DNA from: Thermus caldifontis
GTDB taxonomy: Bacteria > Deinococcota > Deinococci > Deinococcales > Thermaceae
Reading direction: 5' to 3'
NCBI RefSeq assembly: GCF_003336745.1
Contig: NZ_QGMX01000014.1
Coordinates: 1-60,552 of the forward strand
DNA: 60,552 nucleotides
Every line of letters begins with the position of its first letter. The stretch's first letter is position 1. This document shows positions 15,237-24,258 of this stretch, one piece after another. The position numbers and the translations under genes were made by a program. The notes under the pieces are model-generated. The model was not told the DNA's origin. It searched no databases and saw only the letters and a program-made list of their open reading frames with translations.

Positions 15237-16298
15237 ATGTGGGAGTACCTGATCCACGGCGAGCCTTCTCCCAATATCCAGCGCTTCTTGAAAGGCTTAG
15301 GCCAAGCCCTAGAAGCCCAGGGGTTCCGCTACAACCCCGAATCCGAGGCCCCCAATTTGGTGCTGAACGCCATCACCCCGGAAAACCCCAAACCCTACCG
15401 GCGAAGGGCCCAGGCCACCTTCGTGGCCTCGGTTATGGAGCTTCCCGCCTTTCCCGAAAACCCCCTCCAGGCCCTCTACCCCTACCTGGTCCGGGCCCTT
15501 TCCAACGTGCTTCTGGCCCACGTGCCCAGCCAAGGGGTCAAGTTCCTCACCCTGGAGCTGGGGCACTACGACGAGCCCAACGGGGAAGGGTTTTTTGAGC
15601 GGGTGGCCGCACGCCTTAGGCCCATCGCCTGTAGCCGCCTGGTGATCCACAACATCTTCCACCCGGACCTCGAGCCCGAGCTTTGGCAAGGGGACGAGCT
15701 CACGGAAAGCATGTACCGGGCGGGGAAGAAGCTTAAGGAGTGGGACCTCCTTCCCGCCCCCTTCCCCATTGAGGAGATCCTTCCCCCCGAGGACCTTCGC
15801 CACGTGAAGCGCCTCTACGGCATCGGTGGCCTTTCCTACGGCAACCTCTCCGTGCGCAAGGACGAGCGCCGCTTCTGGATGTCGGCAAGTGGGGTGGACA
15901 AGGCTAACCTAAGGGAGATCGGCCGCGACATCCTTCTGGTGAAGGACTACGATCCCCAGCAAAACGCCATCCTCCTCTCCGTGCCTCCCCACGTGGAGCC
16001 TAGGCGGGTGAGCGTGGACGCCATAGAGCACTGGATGATCTACCGGGAGCACCCCGGGGTAGGGGCCATCCTGCACGTGCACGCCTGGATGGAGGGGGTT
16101 CCCGCCACCCCCTTCAACTACCCCTGCGGCACCTACGAACTGGCCCAGGCGGTGGCGGAGAAGGTACGGGAGGCCCCCGATCCCACCCGGGCGGTGGTAG
16201 GCCTAAAAAACCACGGCCTCACCATCACCGGGCGGAGCCTGGAAGAGATCATGGAGCGGATAGAGGGTAAGCTCATCCGCACCGTACCCATGTCATGA
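15237..16298 (+). CDS. Class II aldolase/adducin-domain protein with an unusual N-terminal half
   Basis: The 353-residue protein ends with a class II aldolase/adducin fold (residues about 175-345). It has GGLSYGNLSVR, the paired histidines HVHAWM as metal ligands and KNHGLTI for the third. Family members are fuculose- or ribulose-phosphate aldolases and dehydratases. The first 170 residues (PNLVLNAITPENPKPYRRR region) are not part of that fold, and I do not recognise them. AAGGAGGAA precedes the ATG, with TAGGCT at 15209-15214 as a -10. It overlaps the next gene by four bases. Confidence 0.7.
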   Translation: MWEYLIHGEPSPNIQRFLKGLGQALEAQGFRYNPESEAPNLVLNAITPENPKPYRRRAQATFVASVMELPAFPENPLQALYPYLVRALSNVLLAHVPSQGVKFLTLELGHYDEPNGEGFFERVAARLRPIACSRLVIHNIFHPDLEPELWQGDELTESMYRAGKKLKEWDLLPAPFPIEEILPPEDLRHVKRLYGIGGLSYGNLSVRKDERRFWMSASGVDKANLREIGRDILLVKDYDPQQNAILLSVPPHVEPRRVSVDAIEHWMIYREHPGVGAILHVHAWMEGVPATPFNYPCGTYELAQAVAEKVREAPDPTRAVVGLKNHGLTITGRSLEEIMERIEGKLIRTVPMS

Positions 16299-17389
16299 AG
16301 GCCCTCCTCTACACCCCCTCCCTTCCCAGGTTCTTTGCCGCGCGAGTCTTGGGCAAGCGTTTTCCCAAGGGTCTTCTGCCCCTCCGCCTCGCCCAGGTGC
16401 CCCTTCCCGAACGGCCAGGCTTCCTGAAGGTCAAGGTGCGGCTAAGCGGGGTCTGCGGCTCGGACCTGGCCCTCCTCTACGGGAAAAGCCCCCCCTCCAT
16501 CAGCCCCTTCTTCTCCTTCCCCGCCGTCCTGGGCCACGAGATCCTGGGGGAGGTGGAGGGAAGCCTGGTGGCGGTGAACCCCCTCCTCGCCTGCGCCGAC
16601 CGCGGGCTTCCCCCCTGCCCAGCATGCCAGCGGGGTGAGGAGGGGCTGTGCCGGAACGTGGCCGAAGGGCCCTTGGCCCCCGGGATGCTGGGCTACAACC
16701 GGGACCTGCCGGGGGGGTGGGGGGAGTGGGTGTTGGCCCGGCCCGAGAGGCTTTATCCCATCCCTGGGGGCGTCCCCGAGGAGCGGGGCGTTTTGGCCGA
16801 GCCCCTGGCGGTGGTGGTGCGGGGTCTTAAGAAGCTGAGGCCGTGGCCCCAGGAGATCCTGGTCCTAGGTATGGGTACCCTGGGGCTCCTGGCCCTCAAA
16901 GCCCTTCGGGCCCTGGGGTTTGCCGGCAAGGTGTATGGGGTGGCCAAGTACCCCCACCAGGCGGAGCGGGCTTTGGCCTTCGGGGCAGACGGGATCTACG
17001 GGAGCGCCAAGGAGGCCCTATTGGAGCGGGCCCGGCGCTACCGCTACCTCCTCTTTGAGGGATACCGGGGCGGGTACGAGGCGGTCATAGAGGCCTCGGG
17101 AAGCGGGCTTGGTTTCCGCCAGGCCCTCACCCTGGCCCAGGAAGGAGGCCGGGTGCTCCTCCTGGGAGCCCCAGGCCTGGACTGGGCCGACCTCTCCCCC
17201 TTCTGGTTCAAGGAGGTGGGCCTGGTGGGAAGCTACACCTATAGTCCCGAGGAGTTCGCCCAGGCGGTGGGTCTTCTCCCGGAGCTCAAGGGTTTGGAAG
17301 CCCTCATCGGGGGCATCTTCTCCCTTACCGACTGGCAAAAAGCCCTCTCTGCCAAGGGCAAGGCCCTATTCCGGCCAAATGTGTCCTGA
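16295..17389 (+). CDS. Zinc-dependent alcohol dehydrogenase (MDR family)
   Basis: The 364-residue protein has the MDR signatures GVCGSD (zinc Cys) and GHEILGEV (catalytic His). A second, structural zinc lobe carries four spaced cysteines (CADRGLPPCPAC, then GLC). A Rossmann domain with GMGTLGLLAL binds the nucleotide. It is translationally coupled to the aldolase-like gene. The pair may process a sugar or a diol together. Substrate is not readable. Confidence 0.85.
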   Translation: MKALLYTPSLPRFFAARVLGKRFPKGLLPLRLAQVPLPERPGFLKVKVRLSGVCGSDLALLYGKSPPSISPFFSFPAVLGHEILGEVEGSLVAVNPLLACADRGLPPCPACQRGEEGLCRNVAEGPLAPGMLGYNRDLPGGWGEWVLARPERLYPIPGGVPEERGVLAEPLAVVVRGLKKLRPWPQEILVLGMGTLGLLALKALRALGFAGKVYGVAKYPHQAERALAFGADGIYGSAKEALLERARRYRYLLFEGYRGGYEAVIEASGSGLGFRQALTLAQEGGRVLLLGAPGLDWADLSPFWFKEVGLVGSYTYSPEEFAQAVGLLPELKGLEALIGGIFSLTDWQKALSAKGKALFRPNVS

Positions 17390-17416
17390 AGGGGAGTATC
17401 CCCTGGCTTGAGGAAC

Positions 17417-17422
17417 TATACT
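17417..17422 (+). promoter_or_regulatory. -10 box TATACT of the moxR operon
   Basis: TATACT lies 25 bases before the ATG at 17448, and a purine-rich Shine-Dalgarno (TTAGGGGGTGGG) lies between. No good -35 was seen. Confidence 0.5.
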
Positions 17423-17447
17423 CCGGGGAAACCTTTAGGGGGTGGGT

Positions 17448-18485
17448 ATGGCCTGGGAAGAAGAACCCTTTTTGGCAGCAGGGGAAAGGCTCCGGGCCCT
17501 TTTAAGGGAGGTCAAGAGGGTTATCGTGGGCCAGGACCACCTCCTGGAGAGGATGCTGGTGGCCCTTCTTGCCCGGGGCCACCTCCTCATCGAGGGGGTA
17601 CCGGGGCTGGCCAAGACCCTGGCGGTGAAGACCCTGGCCCAGGCGGTAGGGGGGAACTTCAAGAGAATCCAGTTCACCCCCGATCTGGTGCCCGCTGACC
17701 TCCTGGGCACTCGCATCTACAACCCCAGGGATGGGGAGTTCAAGACCGAGCTCGGTCCCATCTTCGCCCACCTCCTTTTGGCGGACGAGATCAACCGGGC
17801 CCCAGCCAAGGTGCAGTCGGCCCTCCTCGAGGCCATGCAGGAGCGCCAGGTGACCCTGGGCAAAGAAACCTACCCCCTGCCCAAGCCCTTCCTGGTGCTG
17901 GCCACACAAAACCCCATAGAAAGCGAGGGCACCTATCCCCTGCCGGAGGCCCAGCTGGACCGCTTCCTCCTCAAGGTGGTGGTGGGCTACCCCGCCTTCC
18001 ACGAGGAGCTCCTCATCGTGGGGCGCATGACCACGGGGGAGGAGGTCCAGGTAGCCCAGGTGCTTTCCCTGGAGGAGGTTTCGGAGCTGGCCCGTCTGGC
18101 CGACCGCGTCTACGTCCACCCCAAGGTGGCCGAGCACGCCGTAGCCCTGGTCCAGGCCACCCGGGACCTGGAAGGTGCGGGGCTTAAGGACCTGAAGCCC
18201 TTTGTGGCCTACGGGGCAAGCCCCCGGGCCTCCTTGGCCTTGGTCCAGGGAGCTAAGGCCCTGGCCCTGGTCCGGGGGCGGGCCCACGCCCTTCCGGAGG
18301 ATGTGCGGGACCTGTACCTGGACGCCCTCCGCCACCGCGTGATCCTCTCCTACCAGGCTTTGGCGGAGGGCGTGCGGGTGGAAGATGTGCTGGAAGCCAT
18401 CTTAAAGCGCCTTCCCCCGCCCTTTGTGCCCCTCCACGACCCTCATGGAGACGCCCGAAGCCCTCTTGGCCCGCCTGGAGCTTAA
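17448..18485 (+). CDS. MoxR-type AAA+ ATPase
   Basis: The 345-residue protein has a Walker A loop GVPGLAKT at 50-57, a Walker B LLADEINRAP and the QNPIESEGTYPLPEAQ sensor segment. These are all typical of MoxR. MoxR ATPases act as chaperones that help assemble metal or multi-subunit complexes together with VWA proteins. It heads a four-gene operon with DUF58 and two VWA genes, the standard Bat-like context. The ATG at 17448 is preferred over the GTG at 17442. Confidence 0.92.
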   Translation: MAWEEEPFLAAGERLRALLREVKRVIVGQDHLLERMLVALLARGHLLIEGVPGLAKTLAVKTLAQAVGGNFKRIQFTPDLVPADLLGTRIYNPRDGEFKTELGPIFAHLLLADEINRAPAKVQSALLEAMQERQVTLGKETYPLPKPFLVLATQNPIESEGTYPLPEAQLDRFLLKVVVGYPAFHEELLIVGRMTTGEEVQVAQVLSLEEVSELARLADRVYVHPKVAEHAVALVQATRDLEGAGLKDLKPFVAYGASPRASLALVQGAKALALVRGRAHALPEDVRDLYLDALRHRVILSYQALAEGVRVEDVLEAILKRLPPPFVPLHDPHGDARSPLGPPGA

Positions 18486-19314
18486 GGTGGTGCGTCCCCT
18501 GGATGGGCTCCTCTTCGGGGACTACCGGGGGGTGTTCTACGGCAAGAGCCTGGAGCTTGCGGAGATCAGCCCCTACAACCCCGGGGACGAAGCCGAGCGC
18601 ATCGACTGGCCCGCCACCGCCCGCACGGGGGAGCTACACGTGCGCCGCTTTCGGGAAGAGCGGGAGCTCACCCTCTGGCTCCTCCTGGACGGAAGCCCCT
18701 CCATGCGCTTTGGCTCTAGGAGGCGGGAAAAGTACACCCTGGCCCTGGAGCTGGCCCTGAGCGTGGCCTACATCGCCCTCCGGCATGGGAACCGGGTGGG
18801 GGCTATCCTGCCCTCGGGCCTCCTGCCCCCCAAAGGGGGCAAGGCCCAGGCCCTCCTCCTGGCCCGGGAGGCCCTTAAGGGCGGGGAGCCGCTTCCCCTG
18901 GGGGAAGCCTTGGGGCTTCTGGAAAGGGTGGCCAGGCGCAGGAGCCTGGTCTTCACCTTCTCGGACTTCCTGGACTCCTTTTCCGCCCCCTTTTCCCGCC
19001 TGGCCGCCCGGCACGACCTGGTGGCGGTCCTGGTGGAAGATCCCCTGGAGCGGGCCCTACCCCAGGCAGGGGTGCTCTCCTTCTTTGACCCGGAAACCGG
19101 GGCCCAGGTGGAGGTAAACACCTTAGACCCAAGGGTACGGGAGGCTTATCGCCAAAGGGCTGAGGCCCTGAGGGTGGCCCGGGTACGGGAGATCCTTAAA
19201 GCCGGTGCCGACTTCCTGGTGGCCTCCACGGAGATGGACCTGGTTCCCCTCCTCCTCAGGTTTGTGGAAAGGAGGCGTTGGTGGCATTTAAAAGCCCCGA
19301 GGGCTTCCTCCTAG
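18445..19314 (+). CDS. DUF58 (VWA-like) protein
   Basis: The 289-residue protein contains the DUF58 signature YNPGDEAERIDWPATARTGEL (written in part: GDEAERIDW) followed by LLLDGSPSMRFG, a degenerate MIDAS site (DGSPS). It works with MoxR in its usual pairing. The first 41 bases overlap the end of moxR in another frame, so translation is probably coupled. Confidence 0.9.
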   Translation: METPEALLARLELKVVRPLDGLLFGDYRGVFYGKSLELAEISPYNPGDEAERIDWPATARTGELHVRRFREERELTLWLLLDGSPSMRFGSRRREKYTLALELALSVAYIALRHGNRVGAILPSGLLPPKGGKAQALLLAREALKGGEPLPLGEALGLLERVARRRSLVFTFSDFLDSFSAPFSRLAARHDLVAVLVEDPLERALPQAGVLSFFDPETGAQVEVNTLDPRVREAYRQRAEALRVARVREILKAGADFLVASTEMDLVPLLLRFVERRRWWHLKAPRASS

Positions 19315-20201
19315 GCCTTCTCCTCCTGGGCGCAGGGGGGCTACTCCTCTGGCTTTTGGGGCGGGCCGGGCGGAGGCGGCTTCTCTCCGCCTTGGACCCC
19401 GCCTTCCTCCCAGGGCCTAAGCCCCTACCCCTTCCCTTCCTCCTGGCCCCTCTTTTCCTCCTACTGGCGGCAGGTCGCCTCGAAGCCCCCCTTCCCTGGC
19501 GGGAGAACCTCACGCAGGCCCTTCTGGTGGTGGACACCAGCCACTCCATGGCCGCAGACGACGAAACTCCCACCCGCCTGGAGCGGGCCAAGGCCCTGGC
19601 CCAAAGCTTCCTTCGCGGCCTGGATCCCTCGGTGAAGGTAGGGCTGGTGAGCTTCGGACCCCAGGCGGTCCTGGTCCTCTCCCCTACCCGGGACCGCCAG
19701 GCCCTCCTTAAGGCCCTGCAAGGCCTCAAACCCGGGGGGACCACCCCCTTGGGCCAAGGCCTCCTCCAGGCCCAGCGGATCCTGCGGCCCAAGGGGCCAG
19801 AGGGGGATCTTCCCCAGGTGAAACCCCCCGCCGCTATCCTCCTCCTTTCCGATGGGGCTGCCAACGCCGGGAGCGATCCCCTCGAGGCGGCTAAAGAGCT
19901 CTCCCGGGCAGGCCTCCCCATCTTCGTGCGCCCCCTGGGCGACCCCAAGGGAGCGGTGAGCCGCATCGGGGAAGGGCTTTACTTCGTGCCCACCAATCCC
20001 CTGAGCCTCCTGCGCCTGGCCCAGGCCACCGGGGGCCAGGCGCTCGGTGAGGATTTCCAACCCCTCTACCGGGCCCTCCGCCCCTACCGGGTATGGCGAA
20101 CCCAGACCCTGGACCTCACCCAGGCCCTGGTGGTGGCTGGGCTCCTATGCCTTTCCTTCGGCGCTTACCTGAGCCTGGCCCGGGAAGGGAGGTGGCCGTG
20201 A
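19281..20201 (+). CDS. VWA-domain membrane protein, BatA/B-like (first copy)
   Basis: The 306-residue protein has an N-terminal BatA-like hydrophobic part (two helices), a VWA domain with MIDAS DTSHS, and a C-terminal helix. GGAGG at 19271-19275 is five bases before the GTG at 19281, which makes it a better start than the TTG one codon earlier. It overlaps the end of the DUF58 gene by 34 bases. The VWA face probably binds a partner handled by MoxR. Confidence 0.85.
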   Translation: MAFKSPEGFLLGLLLLGAGGLLLWLLGRAGRRRLLSALDPAFLPGPKPLPLPFLLAPLFLLLAAGRLEAPLPWRENLTQALLVVDTSHSMAADDETPTRLERAKALAQSFLRGLDPSVKVGLVSFGPQAVLVLSPTRDRQALLKALQGLKPGGTTPLGQGLLQAQRILRPKGPEGDLPQVKPPAAILLLSDGAANAGSDPLEAAKELSRAGLPIFVRPLGDPKGAVSRIGEGLYFVPTNPLSLLRLAQATGGQALGEDFQPLYRALRPYRVWRTQTLDLTQALVVAGLLCLSFGAYLSLAREGRWP

Positions 20202-21130
20202 GCCTTCAGGCCCCCGAGGCCCTAAGCCTTCTCATCCTTTTGGCCTTCTTGCTGGTGGGCCTCTATCCAAGGCGCCCCAAGGCCCGCTTGCCCCATCCCT
20301 TGGTCCCCCTGCTGCAACAGGCGGCCCGGGAGTCCCGGGGAATCCTTCCCTGGTTGCCCCCAGCCCTCTTTTTCCTTGGGCTTTGCCTCCTGGTCCTGGC
20401 AGCCACAAGACCGCTGATGCCCCTCCCCGGCCAAGCAAGCCGAAACGTGGCGATCCTGGTCATAGACGTAAGCCGCAGCATGATGGCAGCCGACCTGAAG
20501 CCAAGCCGCCTCGAGGCGGCCAAGGAAGCCGCCCGGGCCTTCCTCCGAGAGGCACCCAAGGCCCTAAGGATTGGGCTCGTGGCCTTCAGCGGCAACGCCC
20601 AGACCGTCCACCCCCCCACCACCGACCGCAGGCTCCTAAAGGAAAGCCTGGACAGCCTGGAGTTCGGCCGCTCCACCGCCATAGGGGAGGGAATCCTGGA
20701 AGCCCTGCACAACATCCGGGAGGCAGGGGGCGAAGGGGAGGTCCTCCTCCTCACCGACGGCAGGAACCGAACGGGCAGGGACCCCCTGGAGGCGGCGGCC
20801 GAGGCCTCCCGCATGGGGGTGCGCATCTACGCCGTGGGGGTGGGGGTACCGGGATGGACCCCAGGCCCCGAGGATCCGGTGAGCGCCTTTGGCTTCTTCC
20901 CGGGGGCCTTTGAGGTGGACGAGGAACTCCTCTGGTCCCTGGCGGAGTTCACCGGGGGGCGGTATTACCTGGTGGCCTCGGAAAAGGAGCTTTCCGACCT
21001 CTACCAGAAGCTCGCCCGCTCCGTGCGCCTCGAGGTCATGCCCGGGGAGGCTGCTGGGTTTCTGGGGGTCCTGGGAGGCTTTTTGGCCCTCTTAGGAGTG
21101 GCCTTGCGGCGTTACCTCTCCCCCGCCTAG
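20198..21130 (+). CDS. VWA-domain membrane protein, BatA/B-like (second copy)
   Basis: The 310-residue protein has the same plan as its neighbour: N-terminal helices, a VWA domain with a full MIDAS DVSRS and TDGRNRTG, and a C-terminal helix at about 285-305. The GTG at 20198 overlaps the previous stop as GTGA and is preceded by GGGAGG. Two adjacent VWA genes behind MoxR and DUF58 are the usual Bat-like set. Overlaps the convergent hypothetical gene by four bases. Confidence 0.85.
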   Translation: MSLQAPEALSLLILLAFLLVGLYPRRPKARLPHPLVPLLQQAARESRGILPWLPPALFFLGLCLLVLAATRPLMPLPGQASRNVAILVIDVSRSMMAADLKPSRLEAAKEAARAFLREAPKALRIGLVAFSGNAQTVHPPTTDRRLLKESLDSLEFGRSTAIGEGILEALHNIREAGGEGEVLLLTDGRNRTGRDPLEAAAEASRMGVRIYAVGVGVPGWTPGPEDPVSAFGFFPGAFEVDEELLWSLAEFTGGRYYLVASEKELSDLYQKLARSVRLEVMPGEAAGFLGVLGGFLALLGVALRRYLSPA

Positions 21131-21411
21131 GACCCGCCAAAGGGGTTAGGAACGGGCTCCACCGGGAAAAGCTCCTGGGGCTCCCCCCCAGGCACCGGGA
21201 GCATGCGGAAAAACTCTCCGTTCCAAAAGAGATAAACCTGAGGTTCGCACCCCTCCCCGCCCGGGGGAAAAACCTCTTGGACGGGTACGGACCCGGCAGC
21301 CCAGGAAGCGGGGACCCCCCACAAGGACCCGCTCCCAGGTGGCCGCCCCATCCAGGCTACCCCCACCCCAAGAAGCCCTCCCAGGACCAGACCCAGTAGA
21401 AAAGGCTTCAT
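21127..21411 (-). CDS. Hypothetical small exported protein
   Basis: The 94-residue product begins with MKPFLLGLVLGGLL, a signal segment or membrane anchor, and continues as a Pro/Gly-rich outer part with one cysteine. I recognise no domain. The ATG at 21411 is supported by the TACCCT box seven bases upstream, and the longer reading is unlikely. Confidence 0.5.
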   Translation of the reverse strand: MKPFLLGLVLGGLLGVGVAWMGRPPGSGSLWGVPASWAAGSVPVQEVFPPGGEGCEPQVYLFWNGEFFRMLPVPGGEPQELFPVEPVPNPFGGS

Positions 21412-21418
21412 ACCCTTT

Positions 21419-21424
21419 AGGGTA
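21419..21424 (-). promoter_or_regulatory. -10 box TACCCT before the hypothetical gene
   Basis: TACCCT is followed by seven bases and the ATG. The box lies within a near-palindrome TACCCTAAAGGGTA. Confidence 0.4.
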
Positions 21425-21526
21425 ACAGGCTGGACCAGAAGGGCAGGCCGGGGAGCACGTTTCAAGCCACGCTCCCCGCCCACGCCTTCTTTACCCCCTC
21501 CCAAGCCTTTTCTCAAGCCAGGGGCG

Positions 21527-21532
21527 TAAGAT
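21527..21532 (+). promoter_or_regulatory. -10 box TAAGAT, leaderless ftsX start
   Basis: TAAGAT is followed by seven bases and the ATG at 21540; there is no Shine-Dalgarno. Confidence 0.55.
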
Positions 21533-21539
21533 GTAAAGC

Positions 21540-22394
21540 ATGTACGCCTTCCGCGAGGGCCTGCGGCAGATTCTCCGTCATCCCACGGCCAGTCTCGCCA
21601 CTTTTTTTACCGCCCTCGTCTCCTTCGCTCTCCTTTACTTTCTGGGCCTCGTCCTATGGAACCTGGAGCGGGTAGTGCATACCCTGGAGAGGGAACTGGA
21701 AGTGGCGGCCTTCCTGCAAAAAGGGGCCGATGTGGAAGCCATCCTCAGCGAGATCCAGGGCTGGGGTGAAGTGGGGGAGGTGCGGCTTCAGAGCAAGGAG
21801 GAGGCCCTGGCCCAGCTGGTTCTGGACTACCCCTACCTGGCCGAAGCCAAGGACCTGGTGGAGAACCCCTTGCCCGACACCTTGCGCCTGAGGCTTAAGG
21901 ACCCGGAGGCGGTGCGCACGGTGGCGGAAAGGCTCAGGAAGCTTCCGGGGGTAGAGGGGGTGGAATACGGAGGCGAGCTAACGGAAAGGCTGGTTCAGGT
22001 GCTGTCTGGAAGCCGCTTGGCCATGGGGGTCCTGGTGGGGCTTCTTCTCCTCAACACCTTCTTCAGCGTCATGGGCTCCATACGCCTATCCCTGGAAAGC
22101 CGGAAGGAAGCCCTGGGCATCATGCTCCTGGTGGGGGCCACCCGGCGGTTTATCCAGGCTCCCTTCGTGGTGGAAGGGATCCTGCTCACCCTGGGGGCCA
22201 GCCTCCTGGCGGTGGCTTTCGGCAGCCTCCTGTACCGGGGCCTGGCCCAGGGCCTCCAGGGACTCCTTCCCTTTCTGCCCGTGCTGGGGGTCAAGGACCT
22301 CTCCCAGACGGGGCTCATGGTCCTAGCCCTGGCGGTGGTCCTGGGGGCCGGTGGGGCCTTCATGGCCACCCGGTCCTATCTGAGGGAAGTCTAG
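21540..22394 (+). CDS. ftsX: Cell-division membrane protein FtsX
   Basis: The 284-residue protein has four transmembrane helices with a large external loop between the first two (residues about 45-165). This matches FtsX. With FtsE it forms an ABC-type complex that controls peptidoglycan hydrolases at the division site. The envC-like gene follows after one base. ftsE is not beside it but faces it 1.9 kb away on the other strand. Confidence 0.9.
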   Translation: MYAFREGLRQILRHPTASLATFFTALVSFALLYFLGLVLWNLERVVHTLERELEVAAFLQKGADVEAILSEIQGWGEVGEVRLQSKEEALAQLVLDYPYLAEAKDLVENPLPDTLRLRLKDPEAVRTVAERLRKLPGVEGVEYGGELTERLVQVLSGSRLAMGVLVGLLLLNTFFSVMGSIRLSLESRKEALGIMLLVGATRRFIQAPFVVEGILLTLGASLLAVAFGSLLYRGLAQGLQGLLPFLPVLGVKDLSQTGLMVLALAVVLGAGGAFMATRSYLREV

Positions 22395-22395
22395 G

Positions 22396-23688
22396 ATGGG
22401 TTTCCCCTGGATCCTCCTTCCCCTGGTTCTGTGCCCGGGCTTCCTGCTGGGGGTCTTGGCCCAGAACGTGCCTGCCCAGGAGCGCACCGTGCGCAACCTG
22501 GAAGACCAGCTGAACCAGGCCAAGGCCCTGGAGGAGCAAAGCCAAAAGCGAATCCGCCTCCTAAACCAGGAGCTTGCCCGCTTATCCACCCGGGTGGAGA
22601 ACCTGCTTAAGGAGAAAGCCCGCCTCGAGGGGGAGATCGCCCGATTGGAGAAGGAGCGCGCTGCCTTAAGCCGGCAGATCGCCCAGTTGAAAGAGGAAAT
22701 CGGCCTGACGGAAGGGCGCATCGCCAAGCTGGAAAGGGACCTGGAAAGCTTAAAGGAGCGGCTCCAGGCCCTGATGCGAAGCCTGCACCGGGAGAAAGCC
22801 GGCCGCTACCTCCCCCTCCTCCGGGCCCAGTCCTTTACCGACCTGGCGGTGCGAGCCCGCTGGGTGGGGTACATCTCGGAGCGGGATGCGGAGCTGGTCC
22901 GTACCCTTCAGGCCACCTTGAAGGCCCTAAGGGAAGAGCGGGAGCGCCTAGGCCTTCTCCTCGCCGACCTCACCGCCAAGGAAAAGGCTCTCGGGGAAAC
23001 CCAAAGGGCCTTGGAAGGGCAGAAGAAGGAGCTGGAGGCCACCCTCTCCGGCCTTAGGCAGGAAGAACAGGGCAAAAGGGCCCTTCTCCGGGACGCCCTC
23101 TTGGAACGGCAACGCCTCCAAGCCCAGCTGGCCGCCCTCCAGGCCAGGGTGCTGGCGGAACGGCAACGCCTCTTGGAGCTTAAGCGCCAGGAAGAGGAGC
23201 GGCGAAGGCGGGAGGAGGAGCGGAGGAGGCAGGAGGCCGAGCGCCGCCAGGCGGCCAGCCAACCCTCACCCCGCCAGGCCAGCGTGGTGGTACCCCCTCC
23301 CCCCTTGCCCGCCACCGTGGGCCGGCTGGCCTTTCCCGTGCCCGGGGGCAGGATCCTGGTGCCCTATGGGCAGGAAGGGCCTTTCCAGGTGATCCAGGGC
23401 CCCGCTCCGGGAAGCCCGGTACAGGCTGCCGCCGACGGGTACGTGGCCGGGATCCTCTACCTGCCCAACCTGGGCTACACGGTGATGCTGGTGCACACGG
23501 AAACCCTTTCCACCGTCTACACCAACCTGCAGGAGCCCTTGGTCCAGGAGGGAGAAAGGGTGCAAAGGGGCCAGCTTCTCGGCTACACGGGGGGCGGCCT
23601 CCTCATCCGCCCGGAGGAGGTGGAGTTCAGGGTAGCGGTACGCGTGGGCGGAGAGACCCGCTTCGTGGATCCCTCCGCCTACTACTGA
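22396..23688 (+). CDS. EnvC-like coiled-coil protein with a degenerate LytM domain
   Basis: The 430-residue exported protein has a signal (about 1-21), long coiled coils over residues 25-290 rich in Leu, Glu, Lys and Arg, a Pro linker and a C-terminal LytM/M23 fold (310-430). The zinc ligands of active M23 enzymes are missing: the first His and Asp positions read GPFQVIQGPA, and the final HxH reads VEFRV. That is the EnvC pattern, in which the domain activates an amidase rather than cutting. It is coupled to ftsX. Confidence 0.85.
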   Translation: MGFPWILLPLVLCPGFLLGVLAQNVPAQERTVRNLEDQLNQAKALEEQSQKRIRLLNQELARLSTRVENLLKEKARLEGEIARLEKERAALSRQIAQLKEEIGLTEGRIAKLERDLESLKERLQALMRSLHREKAGRYLPLLRAQSFTDLAVRARWVGYISERDAELVRTLQATLKALREERERLGLLLADLTAKEKALGETQRALEGQKKELEATLSGLRQEEQGKRALLRDALLERQRLQAQLAALQARVLAERQRLLELKRQEEERRRREEERRRQEAERRQAASQPSPRQASVVVPPPPLPATVGRLAFPVPGGRILVPYGQEGPFQVIQGPAPGSPVQAAADGYVAGILYLPNLGYTVMLVHTETLSTVYTNLQEPLVQEGERVQRGQLLGYTGGGLLIRPEEVEFRVAVRVGGETRFVDPSAYY

Positions 23689-23697
23689 AAACCTTGG

Positions 23698-24258
23698 TTA
23701 TGCGGGCTCAATAAGCCCGTAGTTGCCGTCCTTGCGGCGGTAGATGACGTTGATCTCGTCCGTCTTGGCGTTGCGGAACACGAAGAAGTCGTGGCCCAAG
23801 GCCTCCATCTGGAAGGCGGCCTCCTCGGGGTCCATGGGCTTCATCTCAAAGCGCTTGACCCGGACGATCCTGGGGCCTTCCTCCTCCTCGGGCTTGCGCA
23901 GGGCCTCGAGGTCCCGCACCTCGGGAGGTAGCGGCCCCTGGTAGGTGTGCCGCTTGCCTACGAAGCGCCGCTCCTTGTAGCGCTTCAGCTGGGTTTCCAG
24001 CCGGTCCACCATGCGGTCGATGGCCGCATAAAGGTCAGGGTCCTCCTCCTCCACCCTGACGAGCCCCCCGGGGAGGTCCACCTGCACCTCGGCCTTGGCC
24101 TTGCGGGCCACGTGGTTGCTGCCCGCCAAGGAAAGAACCACCTTGGCCATGAGCTCCCCATTCTGGTAGCGGTCCAGGCGGGAAAGCTTCCTCTCCACGT
24201 AGTCCCGAATGGCGTCGGTGATCTCCAGGTTACGACCGATGAGTTTGTAGACCTTCAT
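23698..24258 (-). CDS. hpf: Long-form ribosome hibernation promoting factor
   Basis: The 186-residue protein has an N-terminal S30AE domain (about 1-100) with a basic linker. The C-terminal dimerisation domain (about 125-186, ending in VIYRRKDGNYGLI) marks the long form that makes 100S ribosome dimers. It overlaps ftsE by four bases on the same strand, so the two share a transcript. It faces the envC-like gene at nine bases. Confidence 0.95.
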   Translation of the reverse strand: MKVYKLIGRNLEITDAIRDYVERKLSRLDRYQNGELMAKVVLSLAGSNHVARKAKAEVQVDLPGGLVRVEEEDPDLYAAIDRMVDRLETQLKRYKERRFVGKRHTYQGPLPPEVRDLEALRKPEEEEGPRIVRVKRFEMKPMDPEEAAFQMEALGHDFFVFRNAKTDEINVIYRRKDGNYGLIEPA

